Assembly (NCBI RefSeq): GCF_001655675.1
Contig: NZ_LYRP01000003.1
Span: 62,001 to 126,000 of the forward strand
Length of the DNA stretch: 64,000 bases
Reading direction: 5' to 3'
DNA from: Mangrovibacter phragmitis
GTDB lineage: Bacteria > Pseudomonadota > Gammaproteobacteria > Enterobacterales > Enterobacteriaceae
Under the pieces are notes generated by a model. That model was given only the letters and a program-made list of their open reading frames with translations, was not told where the DNA came from and did no database searches. How positions within the stretch are numbered: position 1 is the stretch's first letter; every line of letters starts with the position of its first letter. Below, piece after piece: positions 52,209 through 63,875 of this stretch. The translations under genes and the position numbers were made by a program.

Positions 52209-52214
52209 ATTATA
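52209..52214 (-). promoter_or_regulatory. Possible tadA promoter -10
   Basis: On the minus strand TATAAT is followed by a GC-rich discriminator (GCGCGGCGCC). The leader to tadA would be about 180 nt and contains small CCCG/CGGG stems. The -35 is weak. The 220-base gap between yfhB and tadA otherwise shows nothing. Confidence 0.4.
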
Positions 52215-52246
52215 CACAGGCAGCGCATAAGATGAAGCAGGCAAGC

Positions 52247-52918
52247 TCAACGCCATTGCTCCAGTTCACCACCAGGTGTAACACGCCAGCGATGCTGGCA
52301 AAAAGCCAACAAAGGGTTATCCTGGACACTGTCACTGTAACCACTGTATAGCGCCAGAGGTTCGCCAATACGCAACCTGAGCTGGGTCACTTTTTCTTTA
52401 CCAAAACAGCGCCGGGACAAGCACCAGGCACCACACTCCCGGGTTATTTTGCTGCCTATCAGGTTAACGGATGCAAACCAGGGTGCCTGCCCATACACTT
52501 TGCGTACCAGGCTTTCCGGTGAACCAGTAATTAACCAGATGTCGACATCTTCCTGACGGGCGTAATCTTCGAGCCTTGCCTGAACTTGCTCAAATATTGT
52601 CGCCCGTTCGCGAAACGCCAGCGTGAACTGTTGTTCCAGTGCTAACAACCGCGACTGCCTGCGACCAAAAGTTAAACTCCATAGCAGCAGGCTCACTGGC
52701 CAGCGCACAGCCCGGCCCTGCAACAAAAAACCAGCCGCCGCCAGCGGCAACACCACGAGTAATAAAAGGGCATTCAATGGCTGGCGGCGGAGTAAAAAAA
52801 ACATAAATTCACCGAATAGATCTTCCCGGTGCAATGTACCGTCCAGGTCAAAAAAGACAATACGCCGCGCTGCAGATTGTGGTGTTACCACTGGCTGATT
52901 TTCCTCAGGTTTTATCAT
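52247..52918 (-). CDS. pgpC: Phosphatidylglycerophosphatase C (YfhB)
   Basis: A 223-residue HAD-family phosphatase (E. coli 211). The nucleophile Asp motif is [10 protein letters not shown], with later LITGSP and [13 protein letters not shown] motifs. A hydrophobic segment (about 48-78) anchors it in the inner membrane. It removes phosphate from phosphatidylglycerophosphate. The gene overlaps the end of murQ by 14 bases, so the two are probably co-transcribed; in E. coli no murQ is present here. Confidence 0.93.
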   Translation of the reverse strand: MIKPEENQPVVTPQSAARRIVFFDLDGTLHREDLFGEFMFFLLRRQPLNALLLLVVLPLAAAGFLLQGRAVRWPVSLLLWSLTFGRRQSRLLALEQQFTLAFRERATIFEQVQARLEDYARQEDVDIWLITGSPESLVRKVYGQAPWFASVNLIGSKITRECGAWCLSRRCFGKEKVTQLRLRIGEPLALYSGYSDSVQDNPLLAFCQHRWRVTPGGELEQWR

Positions 52919-53804
52919 TCAGCGCCTCACGCAGAAAACCGTTATGGAGAGCCAGCCTGTCTTTTGCCGCTGGAGCATTGAGCCCGGAGAGCGCCATCAG
53001 AATAGCGGGCTTTGCTTCATACCCTGTTTGTTCCAGTAAGGCTTTTGCCGCCTCATAACTCAGGCCTGTCGCCTCGGTAACAATGCGGCAGGTACGGTCA
53101 ACCAGTTTCACGTTAGTGGCTTTCACATCCACCATTAAGTTTTGCCAGACCTTGCCAAACCGCACCATCGCACCGGTAGAGATCATGTTCAGTACCAGTT
53201 TCTGCGCGGTGCCGGATTTCAGGCGAGTCGACCCGGTAAGTGCTTCTGGACCAACGACAGGTGAAATAGCGATGTCCGCCACCTGCGCAATAGGGGAGTC
53301 CGGGTTGCATGAAATGGCCACCGTGCAACACCCCAGGAGACGGGCATACTTCAGGCCGCCAATCACGTAAGGTGTGCGGCCGGAAGCCGCCAGCCCGATA
53401 ACAATGTCGTTTTCAGTCAAATTAAGGTTTTTCAGGTCAGTTTCGCCCAGCTCCGGAGAGTCTTCTGCACCTTCTACCGCTTTCAGTAACGCAGAGGGGC
53501 CACCCGCAATCAGGCCAATAACCAAACCGTGAGGTACCCCAAAAGTTGGCGGGCATTCAGATGCATCCAGCACGCCCAGGCGGCCACTTGTTCCCGCCCC
53601 CATGTAGATGATTCGCCCACCGGACTTTAATGCTGCCGCCGCAGCATCAACCGCCTTCGCCACTTCTGGCAATGTAAGCCGGACTGCTGCCGCAACACGC
53701 TCATCCTGTTGATTAAAGCGTGTCACCATCTCCAGCGTAGTGAGTGCGTCTAAATCCATGGTTTCGGGATTGCGACTTTCTGATACCAGAGCACCAAGAT
53801 TCAT
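52905..53804 (-). CDS. murQ: N-acetylmuramic acid 6-phosphate etherase
   Basis: A 299-residue SIS-domain enzyme (E. coli 298). It cleaves the lactyl ether of MurNAc-6-phosphate to give GlcNAc-6-phosphate and lactate in cell-wall recycling. Family motifs are [32 protein letters not shown] and [13 protein letters not shown]. The start is ATG 53802-53804. It is divergent from the RpiR-type regulator yfhH and overlaps pgpC. In E. coli murQ lies elsewhere with murR and murP, so this placement is notable. Confidence 0.98.
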   Translation of the reverse strand: MNLGALVSESRNPETMDLDALTTLEMVTRFNQQDERVAAAVRLTLPEVAKAVDAAAAALKSGGRIIYMGAGTSGRLGVLDASECPPTFGVPHGLVIGLIAGGPSALLKAVEGAEDSPELGETDLKNLNLTENDIVIGLAASGRTPYVIGGLKYARLLGCCTVAISCNPDSPIAQVADIAISPVVGPEALTGSTRLKSGTAQKLVLNMISTGAMVRFGKVWQNLMVDVKATNVKLVDRTCRIVTEATGLSYEAAKALLEQTGYEAKPAILMALSGLNAPAAKDRLALHNGFLREALNDKT

Positions 53805-53816
53805 TTCTTTTCCTCA

Positions 53817-53862
53817 GAATATTTAATTCACAACAATCGCGTTATAATGGAATATTAAATTC
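53817..53862 (+). promoter_or_regulatory. Paired repeats around the yfhH/murQ promoters
   Basis: GAATATTTAATTC (53817-53829) and GAATATTAAATTC (53850-53862) share GAATATTNAATTC and are 33 bp apart, about three helical turns. A perfect -10 TATAAT for yfhH (53843-53848) lies between them. The layout suggests an operator for the adjacent RpiR-type regulator; binding is inference. Confidence 0.6.
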
Positions 53863-53926
53863 TTTTCTGCGAGATTACTGGCCGCATGCTAAACAACCGG
53901 CCCGCATACTGACAAATGGAATGACC

Positions 53927-54775
53927 ATGAATTGCCTGATTCGCATTCGCCAGCGTTACCCAGTACTGGCTCAGAGTGACCGTAAACTTGCTGATTTCAT
54001 CCTGGCTAATCCTGATCATGCCCGCCATTTAAGCTCACAGCAACTGGCGCAAGAATCCGGTGTCAGCCAGTCCAGTGTGGTAAAGTTTGCGCAGAAGCTC
54101 GGATATAAAGGTTTTCCCGCCCTGAAACTGGCAATCAGTGATGCGCTTGCCAATTCGCCTAACCCACATTCTGTGCCAGTTCATAACCAAATTCTGGGCG
54201 ATGACCCTTTACGCCTGGTGGGTGAAAAACTCATAAAAGATAACGTTGCGGCGATGCATGCCTCGCTGGATGTCAACACCGAAGAAAAACTGACCAGCAG
54301 TGTGACTTTATTGCGTCATGCCCGGCAAATCATTCTTACCGGGATTGGCGCATCAGGGTTAGTGGCACAGAATATGGCCTGGAAGATGATGAAAATCGGT
54401 TTACGGGCGGCTCCCGTATTAGATACCCACGCATTATTATCCAGCGTGCAGGCAATGAACCAGGAAGATGTGTTTCTGGCTATTTCCTATACGGGAGAGC
54501 GGCGTGAGATTAATCTTGCCGCAGATGAAGCATTACGGGTGGGTGCGAAAGTGCTGGCGATTACCGGTTTTACACCGAATAGCCTGCAACAACGGGCAAC
54601 ACACTGCCTGTATACCATTGCCGAAGAACAGGCGACACGCAGTGCGTCGATATCCGCAAATTCCGCTCAAATGATGCTGGCCGATCTCTTATTCATGGGG
54701 TTAGTGCAGCAGGACATCGATAATGCCCCAAATCGCATCCGCCACAGTGAGGAACTGGTAAAAAAACTCAGTTAA
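53927..54775 (+). CDS. yfhH: YfhH, MurR/RpiR-family transcriptional regulator
   Basis: A 282-residue protein, same length as E. coli YfhH. The N-terminal RpiR helix-turn-helix (about 1-77, SGVSQSSVVKFAQKLGYKGFPALK) is followed by a C-terminal SIS sugar-phosphate-binding domain (about 125-265, TGIGASGLVAQ and ISYTGERREINLAADEAL). The start is ATG 53927-53929 (MNCLIRIRQRYP). The longer frame overlaps murQ without support. Divergent from murQ, which suggests it senses MurNAc-6-phosphate or a related sugar phosphate. That link is inference. Confidence 0.95.
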   Translation: MNCLIRIRQRYPVLAQSDRKLADFILANPDHARHLSSQQLAQESGVSQSSVVKFAQKLGYKGFPALKLAISDALANSPNPHSVPVHNQILGDDPLRLVGEKLIKDNVAAMHASLDVNTEEKLTSSVTLLRHARQIILTGIGASGLVAQNMAWKMMKIGLRAAPVLDTHALLSSVQAMNQEDVFLAISYTGERREINLAADEALRVGAKVLAITGFTPNSLQQRATHCLYTIAEEQATRSASISANSAQMMLADLLFMGLVQQDIDNAPNRIRHSEELVKKLS

Positions 54776-54779
54776 AGCG

Positions 54780-54785
54780 TATAAT
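54780..54785 (+). promoter_or_regulatory. yfhL promoter -10
   Basis: TATAAT lies five bases after the yfhH stop and 37 bases before the yfhL ATG, so yfhL can be transcribed on its own. The -35 falls inside the yfhH 3' end and is weak. Confidence 0.5.
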
Positions 54786-54821
54786 ACCAGCCCTTTTTTT
54801 CTGCGTTACCGAGACTGCATT

Positions 54822-55082
54822 ATGGCACTACTGATCACTAAAAAATGTATTAACTGCGATATGTGTGAGCCAGAGTGCCCGAATCAGGCTATCTCCATGG
54901 GCGCGGATATCTACCAGATTGACGCAGACCGATGCACAGAGTGTATCGGCCACTACGAAACACCAACCTGCCAGAAAGTGTGCCCCATCCCCAATACAAT
55001 TATTATTAACCCGGCACACCAGGAAAGTGAGGAGCAGTTATGGGATAAATTCGTCCTGCTCCATCATGCGGATAAAATCTAA
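54822..55082 (+). CDS. yfhL: YfhL ferredoxin-like protein (2 x 4Fe-4S)
   Basis: An 86-residue protein, same length as E. coli. The cluster motif [12 protein letters not shown] is followed by [18 protein letters not shown], with the enlarged spacing typical of Alvin-type ferredoxins (unequal reduction potentials). Electron partners are uncertain; a role in tRNA hydroxylation has been proposed in E. coli. It ends overlapping the convergent acpS by four bases. Confidence 0.96.
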   Translation: MALLITKKCINCDMCEPECPNQAISMGADIYQIDADRCTECIGHYETPTCQKVCPIPNTIIINPAHQESEEQLWDKFVLLHHADKI

Positions 55083-55459
55083 CGCTCAAATATCACTGAA
55101 GCACAGGCGTAATGCCGTTCGTCGGCAATAGTGACATGGATGGAACTCACCCCCAACCTTTCAGCCAGTGCTGCTGCTTCACCATGTAAGCAAAGTTGTG
55201 GTTTGCCAAGCGCATCGTTAACCACCTCAAACTGCTCAAACGCCAGGCCATTGCGAATACCTGTCCCCATGGCTTTCGATGCGGCTTCTTTCACTGCAAA
55301 GCGCTTTGCCAGAAAGCGTGCTGGCTGCTGGTGAGCAGCAAACTGTTGCCATTCATTTGCATGAAGAATTCGCTTTGCAAAACGTTCACCAGTGCGCGCC
55401 ATCACAGCTTCGATACGCGCGATTTCAACGATATCCGTACCAATACCAACAATAGCCAT
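55079..55459 (-). CDS. acpS: Holo-acyl-carrier-protein synthase
   Basis: A 126-residue 4'-phosphopantetheinyl transferase (E. coli 126). Signature motifs are [13 protein letters not shown] (metal Asp) and [20 protein letters not shown]. It loads ACP for fatty-acid synthesis. Its start shares one base with the pdxJ stop (TGATG). It is the last gene of rnc-era-recO-pdxJ-acpS. Confidence 0.98.
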   Translation of the reverse strand: MAIVGIGTDIVEIARIEAVMARTGERFAKRILHANEWQQFAAHQQPARFLAKRFAVKEAASKAMGTGIRNGLAFEQFEVVNDALGKPQLCLHGEAAALAERLGVSSIHVTIADERHYACASVIFER

Positions 55460-56190
55460 CAGCCACGGGCTTCCAGCATCAGGCGTTTCATTTCGCTGAC
55501 AGCGTCTTTCAGACCGGACATCACCGCACGGCCAATAATCGCATGGCCAATGTTCAGTTCATGCATTTCAGGAATGGCCGCTATCGCCTGGACATTGTGG
55601 TAAGTCAGCCCGTGCCCGGCATTCACTTTCAGGCCTTTGCTTGCTGCGTACTGAGCAGCCTCTTTAATACGGGCCAGCTCTTTCGCCTGCGTGACTTCAT
55701 CTTCTGCATCAGCATAGCAACCCGTATGCAGTTCAATATAAGGGGCACCTGCCGCCACTGCGGCATCAATTTGGGCATGCTCAGGGTCGATAAACAAAGA
55801 AACCTGAATGCCTGCAGCAGCCAGACGTTTGCAGGCATCTGCCAGTTTCTCAGGTTGCCCGGCGACATCCAGCCCCCCTTCCGTTGTTACTTCCTGGCGT
55901 TTCTCTGGCACCAGGCAGCAAAAATGTGGGCGGGTTTCACAGGCAATGCCAACCATCTCTTCTGTTACCGCCATTTCAAGATTCATTCGGGTATGCAGTG
56001 TCTGGCGTAAAATACGCACATCGCGATCGGTAATATGGCGGCGATCCTCACGCAAATGCACCGTGATACCATCGGCTCCTGCCTGCTCAGCAATAAATGC
56101 GGCCTGAACTGGATCCGGGTATGCGGTTCCGCGTGCATTACGCAACGTTGCAATGTGATCAATGTTAACGCCTAACAACAAATCAGCCAT
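55459..56190 (-). CDS. pdxJ: Pyridoxine 5'-phosphate synthase
   Basis: A 243-residue TIM barrel (E. coli 243). It condenses 1-deoxyxylulose 5-phosphate with 3-amino-2-oxopropyl phosphate. Conserved parts are [17 protein letters not shown] and HLREDRRHI. It lies 70 bases after recO and is translationally coupled to acpS. Its product supports the PLP enzymes IscS and GlyA also encoded here. Confidence 0.98.
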   Translation of the reverse strand: MADLLLGVNIDHIATLRNARGTAYPDPVQAAFIAEQAGADGITVHLREDRRHITDRDVRILRQTLHTRMNLEMAVTEEMVGIACETRPHFCCLVPEKRQEVTTEGGLDVAGQPEKLADACKRLAAAGIQVSLFIDPEHAQIDAAVAAGAPYIELHTGCYADAEDEVTQAKELARIKEAAQYAASKGLKVNAGHGLTYHNVQAIAAIPEMHELNIGHAIIGRAVMSGLKDAVSEMKRLMLEARG

Positions 56191-56260
56191 GACAGCTCTC
56201 CGTTATGAATACGATATTAGCGGAGTGTACACCGCGCAACGAAAGCCTGGCTACGTTCGC

Positions 56261-57001
56261 TTAATCTTCACCACTGCCATCGGGAGTAAGCGGCGATTTT
56301 TTCGGCAGGAACTGGCGGAAAAGTTCCCGGCTTTTCAGCGGCTTTCCACCCAAATAAGGTTTGAGAGCAATACGGGTAAACCGTTTGGCGGCACGAAGGG
56401 TATCAGCATCAGGAAACTCACGGCTGGCGAGCGCCTTGAGTTGCCGGCCTGTAAAACTGGTGTTATCAATGACCAGGCTGGCAATAAAGCCTTTTTCTTC
56501 GCGGTAACGGTAAGTCATGGTGTCATCCACCTGTGCTCCTGAACCGGCACAGTGCAGAAAATCGACGCCATAACCCAGGCAAGACAACAGCGCCAGTTCA
56601 AACTGGCGTAATGCAGGCTCCGGGGAACCGGTTGCACCGGCCAGATTCTGAATACAGTGCAAATAGTCGAAAAATAGTGCGGAATAACGGGTCTCTTGCT
56701 CAAGTACCCGTGAAAGCAGTTCATTGATATATAAACCGCTGTACAGCGCGATGCCGGTAAGAGGTAATGCCAGTGAGACGGCTTCAGCACTGCGCAGGGT
56801 TTTCACCTCACCCCGCCCTCCCCAGCGAACCAGAAGCGGCGTGAAGGGCTGGAGAGTGCCTTTAAGGTGGGAACGGCGGGAACGGGCACCTTTGGCAATG
56901 ACACGTATGCGCCCTTGTTCTTCAGTGAACAAATCAAGAAGAAGGCTGGTTTCGCTCCAGGGGCGACCATGCAAAACAAAAGCCCGCTGCCAGCCTTCCA
57001 C
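56261..57001 (-). CDS. recO: Recombination mediator RecO
   Basis: A 246-residue protein (E. coli 242). The N-terminal OB-fold (about 1-80, [20 protein letters not shown]) precedes a helical domain. It loads RecA with RecR on SSB-coated DNA. The start is GTG (56999-57001), giving MEGWQRAF. It lies 11 bases after era. Confidence 0.97.
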   Translation of the reverse strand: MEGWQRAFVLHGRPWSETSLLLDLFTEEQGRIRVIAKGARSRRSHLKGTLQPFTPLLVRWGGRGEVKTLRSAEAVSLALPLTGIALYSGLYINELLSRVLEQETRYSALFFDYLHCIQNLAGATGSPEPALRQFELALLSCLGYGVDFLHCAGSGAQVDDTMTYRYREEKGFIASLVIDNTSFTGRQLKALASREFPDADTLRAAKRFTRIALKPYLGGKPLKSRELFRQFLPKKSPLTPDGSGED

Positions 57002-57012
57002 TGTATCAGACC

Positions 57013-58625
<1,613 letters not shown>

Positions 58626-58626
58626 T

Positions 58627-58692
58627 CAGCACACGGAACAGAGCTGATTTCCAAACCTGTTTCGTGTGCTGTGGCTCCCATTTAAGGGAGCC
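58627..58692 (-). promoter_or_regulatory. rnc leader hairpins (rncO-like)
   Basis: A long stem pairs 58627-58641 with 58657-58671 (CAGCACACG..ACAG with CTGT..CGTGTGCTG, small mismatches). A second stem is GGCTCCC/GGGAGCC (58673-58679 / 58686-58692). In E. coli RNase III cuts a leader stem to limit its own mRNA; the position fits that role. A -10-like TATAGAAT lies upstream, about 58712-58720. Confidence 0.65.
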
Positions 58693-58761
58693 AACCTAAA
58701 AACTCGGGGGGATATTCTATACACAACAACAAGGGATGTCGTTATCTGATTAATCTTTTAA

Positions 58762-59736
58762 TTAATGAATACCACCTATTCGACTAAATCTAATGCCAGT
58801 CGGCCACTGACCTTCCTGTTTTTCGAAGCTCATCCAGATTGCAGTCGCTTTACCAACCAAATTAGCCTCAGGTACAAACCCCCAATAACGGCTGTCTGCG
58901 CTGTTATCACGGTTATCACCCATCATGAAATATTCACCCGGCGGCACAACCCAGGTAGCCAGTGGTTGGCCCGGTTGCTGGTAATACATACCCAGTTGAT
59001 CCTGAGCAATAGGCACCGTAAGAATACGGTGTGTTACGTTACCCAGGCTCTCTTTACGCTCAGCAAGACGGATACCGCCATCTTTTGTCTGGTTTTGCGG
59101 CAATTGCCAGAAACCACTTGATGCCTCACCACCGCTGGTCCGTTCAAATGTCTGAACGAAATCACTGGCTTCAACGTTCGAATAAGTAATCGGCAACGCA
59201 CTGCCACATGCCTGGCCTGAACTGCAATTCGGCTGAATAGTCAGTTCTTTGGTTGATGGATCATAAGTAATGCGATCACCAGGCAGGCCAATAACACGTT
59301 TAATGTAATCAAGACTCGGGTCTTTGGGATATTTGAATACTGCAATATCGCCACGTTTAGGGTGCCCGGTTTCAATCAGTGTTTTTTGGAAAATAGGATC
59401 TTTAATACCATAGGCGAATTTTTCTACCAGAATAAAATCGCCTATCAGTAACGTCGGCATCATAGAACCCGATGGAATTTGGAAGGGTTCGAAGATAAAT
59501 GAACGCACAATCAAAACAATAGCAAGAACCGGAAAAATTGATGCGCCAGTTTCCAACCAGCCGGGCTTAGGCCCAACTTTCTTCAATGTTTTCGTATCCA
59601 GCGCACCATCTGTGGCCGCCTGTGCGGCGGCCTGCTTCTCACGTCGCTTTGGTGCAAAGATAAACTTGTCAATGCACCATAATACGCCCGTCACCAGTGT
59701 TGCAATGACAAGGACCAGGGCAAACATATTTGCCAT
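58762..59736 (-). CDS. lepB: Signal peptidase I
   Basis: A 324-residue protein (E. coli 324). Two N-terminal membrane segments (about 4-22 and 60-78) precede the periplasmic catalytic domain. The serine is in IPSGSMMPTLLIGD and the lysine in DYIKRVIGLPGD. It removes signal peptides from exported proteins. It lies 12 bases downstream of lepA. Confidence 0.98.
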   Translation of the reverse strand: MANMFALVLVIATLVTGVLWCIDKFIFAPKRREKQAAAQAATDGALDTKTLKKVGPKPGWLETGASIFPVLAIVLIVRSFIFEPFQIPSGSMMPTLLIGDFILVEKFAYGIKDPIFQKTLIETGHPKRGDIAVFKYPKDPSLDYIKRVIGLPGDRITYDPSTKELTIQPNCSSGQACGSALPITYSNVEASDFVQTFERTSGGEASSGFWQLPQNQTKDGGIRLAERKESLGNVTHRILTVPIAQDQLGMYYQQPGQPLATWVVPPGEYFMMGDNRDNSADSRYWGFVPEANLVGKATAIWMSFEKQEGQWPTGIRFSRIGGIH

Positions 59737-59748
59737 GCCAACTCCTTA

Positions 59749-61548
59749 TTATTTGCTATCTTTACCCACATGCAGAATTGCAAGGAAGGCTTCCTGAGGC
59801 AGTTCTACGTTACCGATCTGCTTCATGCGTTTTTTACCTTCTTTCTGTTTCTGTAGCAGTTTCTTCTTACGGCTGACGTCACCACCATAACATTTTGCCA
59901 GTACGTTTTTACGTAACTGTTTCACCGTCGAACGGGCAATAATGTGGTTACCAATCGCGGCCTGAATTGCAATGTCAAATTGCTGACGCGGAATCAACTC
60001 TTTCATTTTCTCAACCAGGTCGCGGCCACGATAAGGGGCGTTATCCCGGTGAGTAATGATTGCCAGAGCATCCACGCGCTCACCATTGATTAATACATCC
60101 ACACGCACCATGTCGGAAGTCTGGAAACGTTTGAAGTTGTAATCAAGCGAAGCATAACCACGCGAGGTTGATTTCAGGCGGTCGAAGAAATCCAGAACCA
60201 CTTCGGCCATTGGAATTTCGTAAGTCAGCGCGACCTGGTTGCCGTGGTAGACCATGTTCGTCTGCACACCACGCTTCTCAATGCACAGCGTGATCACGTT
60301 ACCCAGATATTCCTGCGGCAGCAGCATGTTACATTCAGCAATAGGTTCGCGTAATTCTGCAATATTATTGATAGCAGGTAACTTGGAGGGGCTGTCAACA
60401 TACAGCTCTTCACCTGCCGTGGTTTCAATTTGATACACCACAGTTGGCGCTGTTGTTATCAGATCCAGATCATACTCACGCTCCAGACGCTCCTGGATAA
60501 TCTCCATGTGGAGCAGGCCAAGGAACCCACAGCGGAAACCGAAGCCCAGTGCACTGGACGTCTCTGGTTCATAGAACAAAGATGCATCGTTCAGGCTGAG
60601 TTTACCCAGCGCATCACGAAACGCTTCATAGTCATCGGAACTGACCGGGAATAGCCCTGCGTATACCTGTGGCTTCACTTTTTTGAAACCAGGCAAAGCT
60701 TTGTCCGCTGGTGCCCGGGCCAAAGTAAGCGTATCGCCCACTGGCGCACCATGGATATCTTTAATCGCGCAAACTAACCAACCTACTTCGCCGCAATTAA
60801 GGACATCGCGATCAACCTGTTTTGGCGTAAAGATACCCAAACGGTCTGCATTGTAGGTCTGCCCGGTGCTCATCACCTTGATTTTATCGCCTTTGCGCAG
60901 GCTACCGTTTTTAATACGAATCAAAGAGACAACACCCAGGTAGTTATCGAACCATGAGTCGATAATCAAAGCCTGCAGTGGTGCTTCCGGGCTGCCTTCC
61001 GGAGCCGGAATATCCCGAACCAGGCGCTCCAGCACTTCGGGCACACCCACACCGGTTTTAGCCGAGCAGCGAACAGCATCAGCGGCATCAATACCGACAA
61101 TGTCTTCAATTTCTTCTGCGACACGCTCAGGGTCTGCAGCCGGTAAGTCAATTTTGTTCAGTACGGGCACCACTTCAAGATTCATCTCGATAGCGGTGTA
61201 GCAGTTTGCCAGAGTCTGCGCTTCAACTCCCTGCCCGGCGTCAACCACCAGCAGGGCTCCTTCACAAGCGGCCAAAGAGCGTGACACCTCATAGGAGAAG
61301 TCAACATGGCCTGGAGTATCGATAAAATTTAACTGGTAAACCTGGCCGTCGGTTGCTTTGTAGTCGAGTGTCACGCTTTGCGCTTTAATGGTAATACCGC
61401 GCTCACGTTCAAGATCCATGGAATCCAGCACCTGCGCGGCCATTTCCCGGTCACTCAAACCGCCACAAATCTGGATAATTCGGTCCGACAGCGTCGACTT
61501 ACCGTGGTCGATATGGGCGATGATAGAAAAGTTGCGTATGTTCTTCAT
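59749..61548 (-). CDS. lepA: Elongation factor 4 (LepA)
   Basis: A 599-residue translational GTPase (E. coli 599). The G domain opens [15 protein letters not shown], then DTPGHVDF and NKIDLP. Domains II, III and V resemble EF-G, and the unique C-terminal domain ends ILHVGKDSK. It acts on ribosomes in initiation, assembly or back-translocation under stress. First gene of lepA-lepB. The 200-base gap upstream must hold its promoter. Confidence 0.99.
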   Translation of the reverse strand: MKNIRNFSIIAHIDHGKSTLSDRIIQICGGLSDREMAAQVLDSMDLERERGITIKAQSVTLDYKATDGQVYQLNFIDTPGHVDFSYEVSRSLAACEGALLVVDAGQGVEAQTLANCYTAIEMNLEVVPVLNKIDLPAADPERVAEEIEDIVGIDAADAVRCSAKTGVGVPEVLERLVRDIPAPEGSPEAPLQALIIDSWFDNYLGVVSLIRIKNGSLRKGDKIKVMSTGQTYNADRLGIFTPKQVDRDVLNCGEVGWLVCAIKDIHGAPVGDTLTLARAPADKALPGFKKVKPQVYAGLFPVSSDDYEAFRDALGKLSLNDASLFYEPETSSALGFGFRCGFLGLLHMEIIQERLEREYDLDLITTAPTVVYQIETTAGEELYVDSPSKLPAINNIAELREPIAECNMLLPQEYLGNVITLCIEKRGVQTNMVYHGNQVALTYEIPMAEVVLDFFDRLKSTSRGYASLDYNFKRFQTSDMVRVDVLINGERVDALAIITHRDNAPYRGRDLVEKMKELIPRQQFDIAIQAAIGNHIIARSTVKQLRKNVLAKCYGGDVSRKKKLLQKQKEGKKRMKQIGNVELPQEAFLAILHVGKDSK

Positions 61549-61750
61549 ATGTGGAGATTTATGCCTTTCAAATCCTGGGGGGCTACGCGTTATGCGCTGT
61601 ATAAGCCTGCTATCTTTATGGCCGACTGGTGCCTGAAACGCTGCATTCTACACTACAACCAGAAAGCGAGGAAATGCTCATGCACTCCTGTGCCGCGGTT
61701 ACTTCATTTATTGAGAGGCGGCAGCAGGCACCTGTTGTTTTTGGGAGGGA

Positions 61751-62230
61751 TTACCTGGAAGTGGCAGAAGAGGAATCAACAGTACGCCAGGCGTCAGGCG
61801 GCAACCCAATGCTCAAAATCACCGGGTGCATTGAAGCGCGTGCACTCAGCCGGGAGGCTCCCCAGCGCGCAACACAAAAGCCCAGCAGTCCACCCGCCAG
61901 CGCGCCAATGCCAGTCCACAGGTTGCTGGCAAATGCACCCTGGCAAATACCGGCCACCATAAACAAGCCAATGAGTGGCACCATATAAACCAGTAAAGCA
62001 GAACCCAGCAAACTGCTTTCAGCAATACCCAGTTCAACTTTCTGCCCGGCACGGAGCGGCTCTTTCGAGTGAACTGAAATTTGGTGTACCGTTTCTGGCC
62101 CAAGTTTGTTTAATACCCGGCTACCACAACCTTTGCGTGATGAACACTGGCTACAACCACTCTGCACATCACACTGAACTGTCGCTGTACCATTTTGCCA
62201 GGAAATTACGGTTGCCCACTCTTTAATCAT
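61751..62230 (-). CDS. rseC: SoxR-reducing system protein RseC
   Basis: A 159-residue inner-membrane protein (E. coli 159). The N-terminal cysteine cluster CSQCSSRKGCGSRV is followed by two membrane segments (about 75-95 and 100-120). It contributes to reducing SoxR with the Rsx complex. It overlaps rseB by four bases and is the last gene of rpoE-rseABC. Confidence 0.97.
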   Translation of the reverse strand: MIKEWATVISWQNGTATVQCDVQSGCSQCSSRKGCGSRVLNKLGPETVHQISVHSKEPLRAGQKVELGIAESSLLGSALLVYMVPLIGLFMVAGICQGAFASNLWTGIGALAGGLLGFCVARWGASRLSARASMHPVILSIGLPPDAWRTVDSSSATSR

Positions 62231-63183
62231 TGTGTAGCCCTGAATTTCACGCTGTCTGCAATACGTTTTGCTGTTTGTGGTGGCAACTCACCCACAACAG
62301 TAATTTCCATGCTGTTACGCACTTCACTGCTGACTGTTCGCCGGCCAGTCCGTAATAACTGATCACCGGTAACACCTTCAGCACGGTTAATATTTATCGA
62401 AAAACTGAACAGACCATCAGAATAGAGGCGAGACTCAACAGGAACATCAAGAGTCGGTATAGGACGACGGCTGCTGGATACTTCAGTAAAACCTTGTGGT
62501 AGCCAGGTCGGTGCCCAGGTAAAGTTGTTTTTTTCCGTGTCAGGCATTGAAAGCAAGGGCGGTAAACTGGCCTTTTCAAGTTTCTTTATTTTATCCGGGA
62601 CTTGCGCTTCAACTGTAAAGGATATAACCCGGAACTGCTCCAGTGTTTCTCCATCACGGTCAAGTAAGTCAACCCGCAGCGGAAGATGTGTTTCGCTATC
62701 CAGCCAGACAATATAGCTGTAGCGCGTGCCATCTCGGGCAACAATACGCACAACCTCGCACAACCTGTCAGCAACCCGGGTTCGGCCAACCGGAATAAAA
62801 TCATAATAAGGCGCGAGGCGCTTGAAATCGCTGTAGACCAGGGAAGGTAACGAATCGACAATATAATCGCCGTTAAGCGTGAAAGGATCCAGACCTGGCT
62901 CAAAATAGCTGATTTCATTGCCGCGCTGAACGACTTCACGGCGAGGGCCATCCATCTGAAGGAGTTGAGCCAGAGTTTCATTGTTCAGCCGGGCATGAGA
63001 ATAACGTAGCGATTCCACACCCTGTTTATTGATGCTGATAAAAGAAAGCTCATAGTTCAGGGACTGGCTGGCATGGTTCATTTCCTGCAACAACGCCCCG
63101 GGCGATGTAGTATCTGCCGAGGCGTTCTGCGTAAAAAAAACACTACCAGCCAGTAAAGAGACAATGCACAAAAGCTGCTTCAT
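62227..63183 (-). CDS. rseB: Periplasmic sigmaE regulator RseB
   Basis: A 318-residue protein (E. coli 318) with a cleavable signal (about 1-23). A LolA-like N-terminal domain is followed by a smaller C-terminal domain. It binds RseA and shields it from DegS until displaced by lipopolysaccharide intermediates. Its start shares one base with the rseA stop (TAATG). Confidence 0.98.
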   Translation of the reverse strand: MKQLLCIVSLLAGSVFFTQNASADTTSPGALLQEMNHASQSLNYELSFISINKQGVESLRYSHARLNNETLAQLLQMDGPRREVVQRGNEISYFEPGLDPFTLNGDYIVDSLPSLVYSDFKRLAPYYDFIPVGRTRVADRLCEVVRIVARDGTRYSYIVWLDSETHLPLRVDLLDRDGETLEQFRVISFTVEAQVPDKIKKLEKASLPPLLSMPDTEKNNFTWAPTWLPQGFTEVSSSRRPIPTLDVPVESRLYSDGLFSFSININRAEGVTGDQLLRTGRRTVSSEVRNSMEITVVGELPPQTAKRIADSVKFRATQ

Positions 63184-63842
63184 TACTGCGATTGCGTTCC
63201 TAAAGTTTGATTGCCGGGAACTTCAATACCCGCCTGCCTGGTTTGCGCCTGTTCAAATTGCAGTTTTTCTGCGTGCAACCGGCGCTGCAGTTCGTAGTCC
63301 TGTAGCATGGCATTAATGCGACGACGTTGTTCCTGCATTTGTTGCTGGCCGCCATCCACACTCATGCTGTCAGACGGCACACCAAGGCTAACCGGGCTGG
63401 CTTTACCCATCATGGGTAAAGTATTGAACACCGGAGTTTCAGGCTGAGCAACAGAATCAGTTGCCCTGCCACCGGTATTATATTGCTGCACGCCAACTAT
63501 CACGGCAAGCGATACGCACGCGGCCACACCAATTTGGGTGAGCTGACTCGCCCAGGGGCGAAGCTTTTTCCAAAACGGCATTTTTTGCCATTGGTGAGGC
63601 GTTGGCTGAGATTCTGTAATAAGAGGCGACGGGTTACGTGCGGGCTCTTTTTCTATGGCTTCCATAACACGGGCGGAAATATCCAAATCCAGGACTGTTC
63701 CTGTATCGCCACGGAGAGTGTCACGGATAAGGTGATAGCTTTCCCACGTCTGTAATAGTGATTTATCGCGCGATAACTCGCTGATAGTTTCACTGTCCAG
63801 AGTTTCACCATCCATAAGAGCGGAAAGTTTTTCTTTCTGCAT
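63183..63842 (-). CDS. rseA: Anti-sigmaE factor RseA
   Basis: A 219-residue protein (E. coli 216). The cytoplasmic anti-sigma domain (about 1-90, MQKEKLSALMDGETLD) is followed by a membrane segment (about 103-120) and a periplasmic part rich in Gln near the C terminus. It is cleaved in turn by DegS and RseP to free sigmaE. It lies 33 bases after rpoE. Confidence 0.98.
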   Translation of the reverse strand: MQKEKLSALMDGETLDSETISELSRDKSLLQTWESYHLIRDTLRGDTGTVLDLDISARVMEAIEKEPARNPSPLITESQPTPHQWQKMPFWKKLRPWASQLTQIGVAACVSLAVIVGVQQYNTGGRATDSVAQPETPVFNTLPMMGKASPVSLGVPSDSMSVDGGQQQMQEQRRRINAMLQDYELQRRLHAEKLQFEQAQTRQAGIEVPGNQTLGTQSQ

Positions 63843-63875
63843 GCCTAGATACCTTTTTCCAGTATGCCGCTATCG

